From: Cytophagaceae bacterium
GTDB lineage: Bacteria; Bacteroidota; Bacteroidia; Flavobacteriales; Flavobacteriaceae
Reading direction: 5' to 3'
Assembly (NCBI GenBank): GCA_002712765.1
Contig: PAUP01000005.1
Coordinates: 5,895-53,095, forward strand
DNA: 47,201 nt
The translations under genes and the position numbers were made by a program. Of the stretch, positions 25,244 through 33,232 are shown piece after piece. The notes under the pieces are model-generated. The model ran no database searches. It saw only the letters and a program-made list of their open reading frames with translations, and was not told the DNA's origin. Every line of letters starts with the position of its first letter. Position 1 is the first letter of the stretch.

Positions 25244-26120
25244 GAGGAGATTATTTTTTGTCTTGCTGTGCTACCCTATATGGTCTTGGACCGTAGGAGC
25301 TCAAGATATAGAAGCGGTGCTGGCAAAGGAAAGCGCGTCAGCCCCAACGGGCTATGTGATGTCTACCTTTAAGGCGACCAGAATATCAATAGGGCACGCT
25401 GTAGAAACTCGTAAAAAAGGGGCCTTAGAAGTTTCATTTATGAGCCGATACTGGAATACGCCTCAGCCTACGAGTAATGATTTTATCGCCGATCGTATGT
25501 CGGCGAGGTTTGGAGTAGATTATGCCATAAGCGATAAGTTTACCGTGGGTGTAGGTGCTGCGGTTCCAAGCGGGATCTGGGATACCTTTTTTAAATATCG
25601 CATATTACAACAAAAGATAGATAATAGCGGCAGTCCTGTGGCCCTAACCTTTGTTCAAACCGGAACCTATCGCAGCACTCAACTCAATGGGATAGAACGT
25701 CGAGACGATTTTATGGATAGAACCGCCTTTACGACCCAGTTATTAATTGCCAGAAAGATTTCTTCCAATTTTTCGCTACAACTAGCCCCTAGCTTTGTGT
25801 ATCGCTCCTCGGTGCAAAACCCTGCCAATGATCAGTCTCAATTTGCCTTGGGCTTTGGCGGCCGTTACAAAGTGAGCAATCATGTCTCTGTGGTGTCAGA
25901 GTATTATTATGTGCCTCAACAGCTTTCGAGTATTGCTACTTTTGGCGCTTTTTCTTTAGGAGCCAATTGGGAAGTAGGCAATATCATGTTGCAATTTAAA
26001 ATGACCAATAACCCTTTCTTTACCGAAGATACTTTTATCACTCAGACAAGACGAAACTTTAATTTTAGAGATGGAAATTTCTTCTTTGGATTTCAGGGTA
26101 CTTACTTTATTCAACTCTGA
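25233..26120 (+). CDS. DUF5777-type outer-membrane beta-barrel, copy 1
   Basis: A 295-residue secreted protein: a signal peptide (about 1-23, ...WSWTVGAQDIEA) then a predicted membrane beta-barrel of about 12 strands ending FFFGFQGTYFIQL. The N-terminal STFKATRISIGHAVETRKKG and the middle SGIWDTFFKYRILQQKID match the DUF5777 style shared with the copy at 29873. It probably forms the outer-membrane part of a unit with YceI and the OB-fold protein. Function unknown. The gene overlaps yceI copy 1 by 11 bases and is followed by a terminator. Confidence 0.75.
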   Translation: MKNKRRLFFVLLCYPIWSWTVGAQDIEAVLAKESASAPTGYVMSTFKATRISIGHAVETRKKGALEVSFMSRYWNTPQPTSNDFIADRMSARFGVDYAISDKFTVGVGAAVPSGIWDTFFKYRILQQKIDNSGSPVALTFVQTGTYRSTQLNGIERRDDFMDRTAFTTQLLIARKISSNFSLQLAPSFVYRSSVQNPANDQSQFALGFGGRYKVSNHVSVVSEYYYVPQQLSSIATFGAFSLGANWEVGNIMLQFKMTNNPFFTEDTFITQTRRNFNFRDGNFFFGFQGTYFIQL

Positions 26121-26148
26121 TTTCACAAATTTAAATGGTATAGAACAT

Positions 26149-26179
26149 AACCGATATCCGATGCGATATCGGTTTTTTT
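26149..26179 (+). terminator. Rho-independent terminator of cassette 1
   Basis: Stem AACCGATATC (26149-26158) with GATATCGGTT (26165-26174), a 6-base loop and a T-run. It ends the OB-fold/YceI/DUF5777 operon. Confidence 0.9.
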
Positions 26180-26618
26180 ATAGGAGGTTGTATAGGGTGC
26201 GCTTTATTGCTTGGCTCTTTCTTTGGGTCAGAACCTCCAAGGCTCGCTTTCGCGAAAGCGGATACCTTCAAAACTCCTTTGACCAATTGGCGCAATTTGA
26301 TCTAGCCAAAAGCCCCATATTCATTCTTTCGGCTTAGCTTAACTCTTCTTTAAAAGACATAGCCTTCAATTGCTGGGTTAGGTAGTACTATGCTATCAAA
26401 AAAAGTCGCTTGTATGTTTAAGTGTCCTATTTAAAGAGGCTTCAGCGCCATTCTCTCCATATTTCTCAACAGTCAATTATTCCTTTTTAGGCGCAAATTA
26501 TCCCCTTCGTGCACTTTTTGTAGTCATAAGCGCTGCTGCTGTCGTTGATTTGTGGTGTACAAAAACAAATAGAACAACAACGACAATACAATTTAAAAAC
26601 CTCAAAAAACAAACTATT
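26180..26618. other. Intergenic stretch without a recognised gene
   Basis: About 440 bases. It holds one full copy of the 16-bp palindrome CGCTTTCGCGAAAGCG (26245-26260). Short open frames here lack start context and codon character. The right part is AT-rich leader for the genes that follow. Confidence 0.5.
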
Positions 26619-26726
26619 ATGTACGAATTAAAAAACCTTCGATTAAAGTATGTCTTATTTATTCTCTTATGGATAGTGAGTGTTACCGCTACACTTTCAT
26701 ATGCACAAATACAAGCTACATTATAA
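26619..26726 (+). CDS. 35-aa signal-peptide-like small protein
   Basis: A short open frame with the layout of a signal peptide or tiny membrane protein: a basic N-terminus (MYELKNLRLK), a hydrophobic core (YVLFILLWIVSVTATLS) and an AQ end, then a stop only six residues later. Its TAA overlaps the ATG of the HMA-like gene (TAATG, 26724-26728), which argues that it is translated and couples to that gene. It may be a real small protein, a translational leader, or the remnant of a longer secreted protein. No homology can be judged at this size. Confidence 0.5.
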   Translation: MYELKNLRLKYVLFILLWIVSVTATLSYAQIQATL

Positions 26727-27073
26727 TGGAATTTCGAACAGCACGAATACAATTGCAACATCCTTTTTGTTGTCGTTGTGGTCAAAAAATCACAACGCAG
26801 CTAGGTAAAATAAAGGCTATAAAAAATGTCAAATGTTATCCATCAGAGCAACTTGTGGTATTTGGCTTTAATACTGCCTTTCAGATATCAGAGGTATTAA
26901 ACAGCTTAATTCAATTGGGTTTTCCGCCCAAAGGGGAGACGACTGTATCAAAAGATGCCATATGGTATTGGGCAGCTTGCCATCACCTTGAACACATCAA
27001 CCATAAGACTACTTATGCAGGACAAGGGCAAATGACCAATCATACGGTTCAACCAATAATGCAATCCATATAA
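26726..27073 (+). CDS. HMA-like small protein with CxxC motif (possible copper binding)
   Basis: A 115-residue protein whose first 70 residues follow the heavy-metal-associated pattern: FCCRCGQKI (a CxxC pair) after the first strand, then a helix, IKAIKNVKCYPSEQLVVFGF (strands 2-3), then helix 2 and LIQLGFPPK at the end. The C-terminal 40 residues have several histidines (CHHLEHINHK). The ATG at 26726 is chosen because it overlaps the stop of the small ORF before it and avoids an unlikely Cys/Tyr-rich extension. It lies 19 bases before a lipoprotein with a cupredoxin domain, which supports a copper theme. No signal peptide, so cytoplasmic. Confidence 0.6.
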   Translation: MEFRTARIQLQHPFCCRCGQKITTQLGKIKAIKNVKCYPSEQLVVFGFNTAFQISEVLNSLIQLGFPPKGETTVSKDAIWYWAACHHLEHINHKTTYAGQGQMTNHTVQPIMQSI

Positions 27074-27092
27074 TTTTTAACAACTATTCAAA

Positions 27093-28283
27093 ATGAAAAA
27101 ACTATTCTTTTTACCACTAGTAGCACTACTATTATTTAGCTGTAGTGACGATGATTATGGCAGTTCTGACGATGACGGGACAACGCCAGTAGAAACCGTA
27201 AATGCCGTACAAGTGCGCAATGATGCCACCTTTGGGTCGGTATTGACAGATGCCGAAGGTTTTAGCCTGTACTTCTTTGCCGTAGATAGCAAGGGGGCAT
27301 CTAATTGTAATGGAGGCTGCGCAGAGAGCTGGCCACCTTTTTATACTGCCGAGCTCAGTTTGGACAGCGCCTTATCACTTAGTGACTTTGGGTCTATAGA
27401 TCGCGACGATGGCAGTAAGCAAACCACCTTTAAAGGATGGCCCTTATATCGTTTTGCCAGCGATGACGCTCCATCAACTATCGCGGGTGATGGGGCTGGG
27501 GGCACTTGGTTTGTAGCCAAACCCGATTATACAATTATGGTTTCTAAGGCCCAGCTCATAGGGCGTGATGCCAATGGCAATGAGACCAATCTCACCAGTG
27601 ATTATTTGCCAGGGGATGAGGCAACCACCTTTATGACCAATGCCAATGGGATTACCATGTACCGTTTTAGTAATGATCAGGCCAACACCAACACTTTTAC
27701 GGCGCCCGATTTAAGTAATAATGGGGTGTGGCCCATGGTAGAACGCAACCTTCAACAAGTGCCAAGCATTTTTGATCGCAGCGACTTTGGGACTATTACC
27801 GTATTTGGTAGAGAGCAATTAACTTATAAAGGATGGCCTTTGTATTATTTTGGACAAGATACCGATAGAGGAGAGAACTACGGGGTAGGATTTCCGGCAG
27901 CAGGAGTGTGGCCTATTCTCAATACTGAGACAGCCCAAGCTCCTCCAGCCGATGAGACCATAGCCGCCACCTACACCATTACTAATCAAGGGGCCACCGC
28001 CTATATTTTTAATGGGGAAGCCTTTGATGATACCGTAAATCCTGATTTGACACTAGAACGCGGTAAAACCTATGAGTTTGTTATTGACACACCGGGCCAT
28101 CCATTTCTGATTAATAGTGTTCAAGCAACGGGTACAGATAATATGTATATGAACGGAGTGACCAATAACGGAGCTGCCCAGGGAACGATACGCTTTAGTG
28201 TACCCGAAACGGCGCCAGATGAGTTGTATTACAACTGCGAATTTCACGGCAGTATGACAGGTATTATTAGCATTATAGATTGA
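27093..28283 (+). CDS. Lipoprotein with COG4315-type repeats and a C-terminal cupredoxin domain
   Basis: A 396-residue lipoprotein: signal peptide MKKLFFLPLVALLLFSC with lipobox cysteine 17 and an acidic spacer. It has repeated units of the 'secreted repeat' family, each with a LYFF/MYRF/LYYF strand and a GWPLY or GVWP stretch (about 45-130, 165-215, 230-275). The C-terminal 110 residues look like a plastocyanin-like domain: the type-1 copper ligands are plausible as His in TPGHPF, Cys and His in NCEFHGSM, and the final Met. This suggests an electron carrier on the cell surface or periplasmic face. It follows the HMA-like gene in the same direction. Confidence 0.75.
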   Translation: MKKLFFLPLVALLLFSCSDDDYGSSDDDGTTPVETVNAVQVRNDATFGSVLTDAEGFSLYFFAVDSKGASNCNGGCAESWPPFYTAELSLDSALSLSDFGSIDRDDGSKQTTFKGWPLYRFASDDAPSTIAGDGAGGTWFVAKPDYTIMVSKAQLIGRDANGNETNLTSDYLPGDEATTFMTNANGITMYRFSNDQANTNTFTAPDLSNNGVWPMVERNLQQVPSIFDRSDFGTITVFGREQLTYKGWPLYYFGQDTDRGENYGVGFPAAGVWPILNTETAQAPPADETIAATYTITNQGATAYIFNGEAFDDTVNPDLTLERGKTYEFVIDTPGHPFLINSVQATGTDNMYMNGVTNNGAAQGTIRFSVPETAPDELYYNCEFHGSMTGIISIID

Positions 28284-28315
28284 AAAAGGAGAATTAGTTT
28301 TGATTGATTTGTGCC

Positions 28316-28349
28316 AGAGCTCGGGATGTTAAATTGCTGCCCGGGCTCT
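28316..28349. other. Strong hairpin without T-run
   Basis: AGAGCTCGGG (28316-28325) can pair with CCCGGGCTCT (28340-28349) with one G-U pair and a 14-base loop. No T-run follows, so it may be an RNA-protecting or Rho-assisted end of the lipoprotein transcript. Confidence 0.4.
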
Positions 28350-28480
28350 ACACAAACCAACCATCACCTATTCCGGATTAGTCATAGAAATTTCTGCTTG
28401 AGTTACTCTTATAGGGCCCAGGGCTTGTCCCAATCACATATTTGCATTCACAAAACCAAACGATTATTAAAACCATATTT

Positions 28481-28903
28481 ATGAAAACAGCACTTACATC
28501 CAAATTATCACTTAAGGTATATGCCGTGATATTTTGCCTAATGGCGCTAGCACTTAGCAGTTGTGAAGACAACGAATTATCACAGCTACTAGAAGATGAA
28601 AGCATAGAAGATCCTGATGAAGATCCAGATAGCCAAGAGGAAGGCACAGCCGATGCGGTTACCTATAACAATACGGTCAAAGCCATATTAGACAATGCTT
28701 GTGTGCAATGCCACAATGCAACCAATGCCAATGGCGGGGTACGACTACACAACTATGCCAATGCCAGAGCAGTAGCAGATAGCGGTCGTATGATAGCCCG
28801 AATGACCAGCTCGTCAAGTCCTATGCCACCTAGTGGTAATTTACCAGATCCTATTATCCAAGACATTTTGGATTGGATAGAAGACGGTCTATTAGAAAAC
28901 TAA
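28481..28903 (+). CDS. Small c-type cytochrome lipoprotein
   Basis: A 140-residue lipoprotein (signal peptide with lipobox LSSC, then an acidic, D/E-rich linker) ending in a single-heme cytochrome c-like domain: ACVQCH binds heme and PMPPSG supplies the likely methionine ligand. The pattern NNTVKAILDNACVQCHNATN and LHNYANARAVAD resembles the planctomycete/Bacteroidota-type cytochrome domain. The ATG at 28481 begins the signal peptide; an upstream Met at 28442 is rejected. It starts the second cassette, 13 bases before the YceI gene, linking that cassette to electron transfer. Confidence 0.82.
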   Translation: MKTALTSKLSLKVYAVIFCLMALALSSCEDNELSQLLEDESIEDPDEDPDSQEEGTADAVTYNNTVKAILDNACVQCHNATNANGGVRLHNYANARAVADSGRMIARMTSSSSPMPPSGNLPDPIIQDILDWIEDGLLEN

Positions 28904-28916
28904 AAAAACAACTCTT

Positions 28917-29456
28917 ATGAAACCAATACTTATCCTTTTAGGATTACTTTTTTGCGCCCAAGGGGTTGCTCAAAAATACTATACCAAAACAGGAAAAATA
29001 GATTTTGAAGCCTCTGTAGCTGCATTTGAACCTGTCAAAGCCTCTCATCAAGCCGTAACAGCTATACTCGATACAGATACTGGAGATCTTGCCATCCTGG
29101 CGCTTGTCAAGGGCTTTCGTTTTCGCAATGCCTTAATGGAAGAGCATTTTAATGAGAATTATGCCGAGAGTGATCAATACCCTAAGGCTACTTTTAAAGG
29201 TAATTTGGCCAATTTTTCAACAGATGATTTAGGAGAGGTTAAGACATACACCGCCAATGGCACGCTTAATTTTCACGGCCAGTCTCAAGAGATTACCACT
29301 AAGGTCAAGCTAAGACCAGAGGGAAGTACTCATGTTTTGGAGACTGCATTTTCTGTAGCCCCAGAAACCTTTGGGATTGAAATCCCAAGTGTAGTGAGCG
29401 AGAAAATATCTAAACAAATCAATATCGATGTGGTATTGACCTTGATCAAAAAATAA
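28917..29456 (+). CDS. YceI-family periplasmic protein, copy 2
   Basis: A 179-residue secreted YceI-family protein with a signal peptide ending at ...CAQGVAQK. The central signature LMEEHFNENYAESDQYPKAT closely follows that of copy 1 at 24692, and the C-terminal region (EIPSVVSEKISKQINIDVVL) also corresponds. The two therefore come from a duplication of the cassette. Co-transcribed with the cytochrome before it (13 bases) and the OB-fold gene after it (6 bases). Confidence 0.88.
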   Translation: MKPILILLGLLFCAQGVAQKYYTKTGKIDFEASVAAFEPVKASHQAVTAILDTDTGDLAILALVKGFRFRNALMEEHFNENYAESDQYPKATFKGNLANFSTDDLGEVKTYTANGTLNFHGQSQEITTKVKLRPEGSTHVLETAFSVAPETFGIEIPSVVSEKISKQINIDVVLTLIKK

Positions 29457-29462
29457 ACACTT

Positions 29463-29858
29463 ATGAAAACGAGAACCAAATGGAGTATTGGCCTTGGCCT
29501 GATCCTCCTACTTAGTGTCTTCTTGATGTATAATTATATCTATCAAGATCATCGTGATATCGCGAGTGAGGCTCCCGCCTTTACTCTAGAAGCCGAAGCC
29601 CTGTCACAGGCATTTGAGACAGATCAAGAAAAGGCTACCAAGCTCTATCTCAACCAAACTATACAGGTGGCCGGAACACTTAGTGTCATCGAGGGGATGA
29701 CGGCGATGATACGCCCCAATTTATTTTTCGCTTTAAGCGAAACACCAAAACCATCATCCAAACCCACATCAGGTCGCATTAGGGTCAAAGGACGTTGTAT
29801 AGGCTATGACAGCCTGTTAAACGAGATAAAATTTGATCAGGCAACCATAATCAACTAA
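29463..29858 (+). CDS. Membrane-anchored OB-fold protein, copy 2
   Basis: A 131-residue protein with an N-terminal membrane helix (about 8-26, WSIGLGLILLLSVFLMYNYI) and a periplasmic domain like that of copy 1: a helix (KATKLYLNQ), strands (IQVAGTLSVIEG) and a C-terminal GRIRVKGRCIGYD. It lies between YceI and DUF5777 here, whereas copy 1 comes before YceI, so gene order has been shuffled after duplication. Function unknown. Confidence 0.6.
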   Translation: MKTRTKWSIGLGLILLLSVFLMYNYIYQDHRDIASEAPAFTLEAEALSQAFETDQEKATKLYLNQTIQVAGTLSVIEGMTAMIRPNLFFALSETPKPSSKPTSGRIRVKGRCIGYDSLLNEIKFDQATIIN

Positions 29859-29872
29859 CCAATTTAATCAAC

Positions 29873-30754
29873 ATGAAAATATTAAAACTAAGTGTATTCC
29901 TGCTGTTATTACTACCAGCAGTAGTGCTAGCACAAGACGATTTATTAAACGAGTTGGAAAATGAAGTTTCTTCAGAAAAAGAAGCGGTATCTGCGGTCTT
30001 TAAGGGGGTTAAAATCATCAATTTTGAATCGACCAAACTCATAGGAAAAAACCAACTCTACTTTGTCATCGCCCACCGTTTTGGAAGTTTAAAAGACGGG
30101 GTCGACAACTTTTTTGGTCTCGATGATGCCTCGGTGCGTATCCAATTTATCTATGCCCCATCAGAGTGGCTTAACCTTGGTGCCTCGCGTTCAGGTTTTA
30201 ATCAAACCTTTGACCTATCGGCAAAATACAGCCTGCTGCAACAAAAAAAGGATGGCTTCCCATTTAATGTGGTAGGGTACCACCTAATCAATGTCAATAC
30301 CAACTTAGATAAGGATTTATTCCCGCAATTGACCTTTACAGATCGGTTGGGGTATGCGCATCAACTTTTGCTTTCGCGAAAATTTAACAATTGGCTTTCG
30401 CTTGAAGTAGCTCCAACCTACTTTCATGACAATACCGTCCTAGAAGACGGGCAAGATAATAGTCAATACGTTTTGGGGTTTGGAGGACGATTTAAGTTGA
30501 CCAAACGTTTTGCCTTACTTGCAGATTACGGATATCATTTAAATCGCGTTGACAATTCTGACTTTAATAATGCAATGGCCTTAGGCATCGAAATTGAAAC
30601 TGGCGGTCACGTTTTTCAGTTACACGTCTCCAACAGTCAAGCGATTTACGAAAACGGCTTTTTAGGACAAGCACGAGGAGACTTTGCAGATGGAAGTGTC
30701 TTTCTAGGGTTCAACATATCACGGGCTTTTAGTCTAAAGAAAAAACAACGATAG
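29873..30754 (+). CDS. DUF5777-type outer-membrane beta-barrel, copy 2
   Basis: A 293-residue secreted barrel protein with a signal peptide ending ...AVVLAQDD. Like copy 1 it has a STKLIGKNQLYFVIAHRFG opening, a DLSAKYSLLQQKKD middle, and YVLGFGGRFKL where copy 1 has FALGFGGRYKV. It ends FLGFNISRAF and a basic tail. It completes the cytochrome/YceI/OB-fold cassette. One copy of the repeated palindrome core lies inside the gene (30370-30382), read in a different frame (LLSRKF) from the copies that give FAKA. Confidence 0.75.
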   Translation: MKILKLSVFLLLLLPAVVLAQDDLLNELENEVSSEKEAVSAVFKGVKIINFESTKLIGKNQLYFVIAHRFGSLKDGVDNFFGLDDASVRIQFIYAPSEWLNLGASRSGFNQTFDLSAKYSLLQQKKDGFPFNVVGYHLINVNTNLDKDLFPQLTFTDRLGYAHQLLLSRKFNNWLSLEVAPTYFHDNTVLEDGQDNSQYVLGFGGRFKLTKRFALLADYGYHLNRVDNSDFNNAMALGIEIETGGHVFQLHVSNSQAIYENGFLGQARGDFADGSVFLGFNISRAFSLKKKQR

Positions 30755-30874
30755 TGGTTTGGTTAGTTTGATAGGAGCGAAGATGGGCGCATCATGGTTT
30801 GCGTCATGTCTTCCTCCTTGGGATATTATGTCTGCCTGAATGTATTGATTGGGGGCAATTAACACCAGGTAGGC

Positions 30875-30904
30875 AAAAGCCTCTCACAGTGAGAGGCTTT
30901 TTTT
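30875..30904. terminator. Terminator between cassette 2 and acs
   Basis: AAAAGCCTCTCAC and GTGAGAGGCTTTT are perfect inverted repeats around a single A, folding as a long stem with a 5-base loop, followed by T's. The symmetry allows it to work for both converging operons. Confidence 0.9.
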
Positions 30905-30925
30905 ATTTGCTATATCGACCTCAGA

Positions 30926-32836
30926 TCAAATCAGGGCTTGATCTATGATCTCTTGCACGACCTCGGGATTGAGTAGGGTAGATGTATCTCCCAGATTGCT
31001 GGTATCTTTACTGGCTATCTTGCGTAAGATGCGCCGCATGATTTTTCCACTTCGAGTTTTAGGCAGGCCTACGGTAAATTGAATTTTGTCCAACTTGGCA
31101 ATAGGACCAATACGATCTGTAATTAATTGATTGATTTCTTTGCGAAGGTTGTCCTGATTACGGGCTTCTCCTGTTTGTTTTAGGGTGATATAACCGTAGA
31201 GGGCATTCCCCTTTATATCATGAGGAAAACCAACAATGGCACTTTCGGCTACCGCGGGGTGCTCGTTTATCGCATCTTCTATAGGTGCGGTACCCAAATT
31301 GTGACCACTTACAATTATGACATCATCGACGCGCCCGGTAATTCTATAGTATCCAACGGCATCTCTACGCGCACCATCTCCGGTAAAATACATATCTTGA
31401 TATGCACTAAAATACGTATCGCGATAACGATCATGATTGCCGTAGATGGTACGTGCTATAGAAGGCCAAGGAAATTTGATACACAATCTGCCCTCTACCT
31501 GATTCCCTTTAATCTCTTGGGCATTTTCGTCCATAAGTGTGGGTTGTATCCCAGGAAGTGGTAGGGTAGCAAAGGTAGGTATGGTTGGGGTAGAATAAGG
31601 GATAGGACTTATCATTATACCACCTGTCTCTGTTTGCCACCAAGTATCTACAATAGGACTGTTTTTCTTTCCTACATGATCATTATACCAGTGCCAGGCT
31701 TCCTCATTTATGGGTTCGCCTACGGTGCCTAAAACTTTAAGTGAGCTCAAGTCATGTTTTTCGACATAATCTAAATTCTCTTTGGCAAGGGCTCTAATGG
31801 CGGTAGGAGCTGTGTAAAATTGAGTGACTTTGTGTTTTTCTACAATTTCCCAAAAACGACTAAAATCAGGATATGAAGGCACTCCCTCAAACATAAGGGT
31901 AGTCGCTCCATTACACAGCGGCCCATAGACAATATAGCTATGGCCAGTAATCCATCCAATATCTGCGGTACACCAGTAAACATCTTCTTCTCTGTATTGG
32001 AAGACATTCTTAAAACTATACGCCGAATACACCATATAGCCTGCCGTAGTATGTACCATCCCTTTTGGTTTACCTGTGCTACCCGAGGTATAAAGAATAA
32101 ACAAAGGATCTTCTGCATCCATAATGGTTGCTTTACATGCACTATTGGCGGTTTCCAGTAGTGGAGCTAGCCACTTATCTCGACCCGCTTTCATCGAGAC
32201 CGTGCCACCTGTGCGTTTTACTACTAGACTGGTAGAGATGCCCGGGCATTGGTCTAATGCCTCGTCTACTATAGATTTAAGATCTATGGTTTTTGTGCCG
32301 CGATAACTCCCATCCGAACATATAATGATTTTGCAATCACAATCATTAATTCGGGTTGCCAATGCCGTGGCGCTAAATCCAGCAAAAACCACAGAGTGTA
32401 CCGCGCCAATACGCGCACAAGCCAACACGGCAATAGCGAGCTCAGGAATCATAGGAAGGTAAATACAAACCCTATCTCCTTTTGCGACACCCTGTTCCTT
32501 AAGAACATTGGCCATAGTCGATACCCGCTTGTGTAATTGGTTGTAGGTGATATGCTGAGCCCCTTCATCGGGATCATTTGGTTCAAAGAGAATGGCGGTT
32601 TTGTCGCCACGAGTCGCTAGATGCCTGTCGATACAATTTTCGGTAATATTGAGTTGGGCGCCTTCAAACCATTTGACCTCAGGCTTTTTAAAATCCCAAG
32701 AGAGCACCTTGTCCCATTTCTTGCGCCATAGAAAATGCTCTTCGGCGATTTCTTCCCAAAAATTTTCAGGATTGCGTACCGATTTTCTATACACTTGCCA
32801 GTATTCTTCGAGGTGTTTTATGTGATAATTGCTCAT
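30926..32836 (-). CDS. acs: Acetyl-CoA synthetase
   Basis: Cytoplasmic acetate:CoA ligase (636 aa, normal length) that makes acetyl-CoA from acetate, ATP and CoA through acetyl-AMP. It has the N-terminal Acs domain (YHIKHLEEYWQVYRKSVRNP), the P-loop-like YTSGSTGKPKGMVHT, the WWQTETGG core, the YFTGDGARRD hinge region, GRVDDVIIVSGH, and the C-terminal PKTRSGKIMRR holding the lysine that is acetylated in Acs enzymes. It is the last gene of a minus-strand set with a response regulator (25 bases upstream), a symporter-kinase and an acetate-type symporter. Confidence 0.96.
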   Translation of the reverse strand: MSNYHIKHLEEYWQVYRKSVRNPENFWEEIAEEHFLWRKKWDKVLSWDFKKPEVKWFEGAQLNITENCIDRHLATRGDKTAILFEPNDPDEGAQHITYNQLHKRVSTMANVLKEQGVAKGDRVCIYLPMIPELAIAVLACARIGAVHSVVFAGFSATALATRINDCDCKIIICSDGSYRGTKTIDLKSIVDEALDQCPGISTSLVVKRTGGTVSMKAGRDKWLAPLLETANSACKATIMDAEDPLFILYTSGSTGKPKGMVHTTAGYMVYSAYSFKNVFQYREEDVYWCTADIGWITGHSYIVYGPLCNGATTLMFEGVPSYPDFSRFWEIVEKHKVTQFYTAPTAIRALAKENLDYVEKHDLSSLKVLGTVGEPINEEAWHWYNDHVGKKNSPIVDTWWQTETGGIMISPIPYSTPTIPTFATLPLPGIQPTLMDENAQEIKGNQVEGRLCIKFPWPSIARTIYGNHDRYRDTYFSAYQDMYFTGDGARRDAVGYYRITGRVDDVIIVSGHNLGTAPIEDAINEHPAVAESAIVGFPHDIKGNALYGYITLKQTGEARNQDNLRKEINQLITDRIGPIAKLDKIQFTVGLPKTRSGKIMRRILRKIASKDTSNLGDTSTLLNPEVVQEIIDQALI

Positions 32837-32861
32837 AGTAGATGTGATTTGTAATTCGTAA

Positions 32862-33227
32862 TTAGTGATTTAAGAGCGCCTCTACGGCCCCTATTAGTTT
32901 TTTTACAGAAAAGGGTTTGGTAAAATAGAGGTCGGCTCCTAGTGCCAGGCCCTTGTCGATATCAGAAGCTTTGCTTTTGGCAGAGAGAAATATGATTTTT
33001 GCTTTCGCGAAAGCGGGATTTTGTTTAATAATCTGAATGGTTTCATAGCCATCTACTTGTGGCATCATAATATCTAATATAATTAGATCTGGAACTTCTT
33101 TTTCCATAATGACTAATGCCTCACTGCCATCTCTAGCGATATACACCTGATACCCTTGTTTTTGAAAGGCATACTCTAAGGACATCACTATATTGGGTTC
33201 GTCATCTACAATCAATAGCTTCTTCAT
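32862..33227 (-). CDS. Single-domain response regulator
   Basis: A 121-residue receiver domain with no output domain: acidic pair D8-D9, phospho-acceptor D52 (LIILDIMMP), S82 in the T/S position and K104. It starts 5 bases after the stop of the symporter-kinase, so the two are partners. Unlike CrbR of Vibrio and Pseudomonas, which carries a LuxR-type DNA-binding domain, this one must act through protein contact or a phosphorelay. Codons around residues 70-76 (NPAFAKA) contain a full repeated palindrome, in a loop where receivers vary. Confidence 0.92.
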   Translation of the reverse strand: MKKLLIVDDEPNIVMSLEYAFQKQGYQVYIARDGSEALVIMEKEVPDLIILDIMMPQVDGYETIQIIKQNPAFAKAKIIFLSAKSKASDIDKGLALGADLYFTKPFSVKKLIGAVEALLNH

Positions 33228-33232
33228 ACGGC

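Noticed and set aside
26498-26785. Minus-strand open frame (95 aa)
   Set aside because: It opposes the small secreted ORF and HMA-like gene, has an unlikely Cys/Tyr/Thr-rich composition and no family features.
28378-28647. Minus-strand Ser-rich open frame
   Set aside because: Antisense of the acidic linker of the cytochrome lipoprotein; the serine runs arise from GAA/GAT codons read backwards.
29728-29745. TTTCGCTTTAAGCGAAA palindrome inside the OB-fold gene
   Set aside because: A different sequence from the repeated TTTCGCGAAA element; single copy, probably chance.
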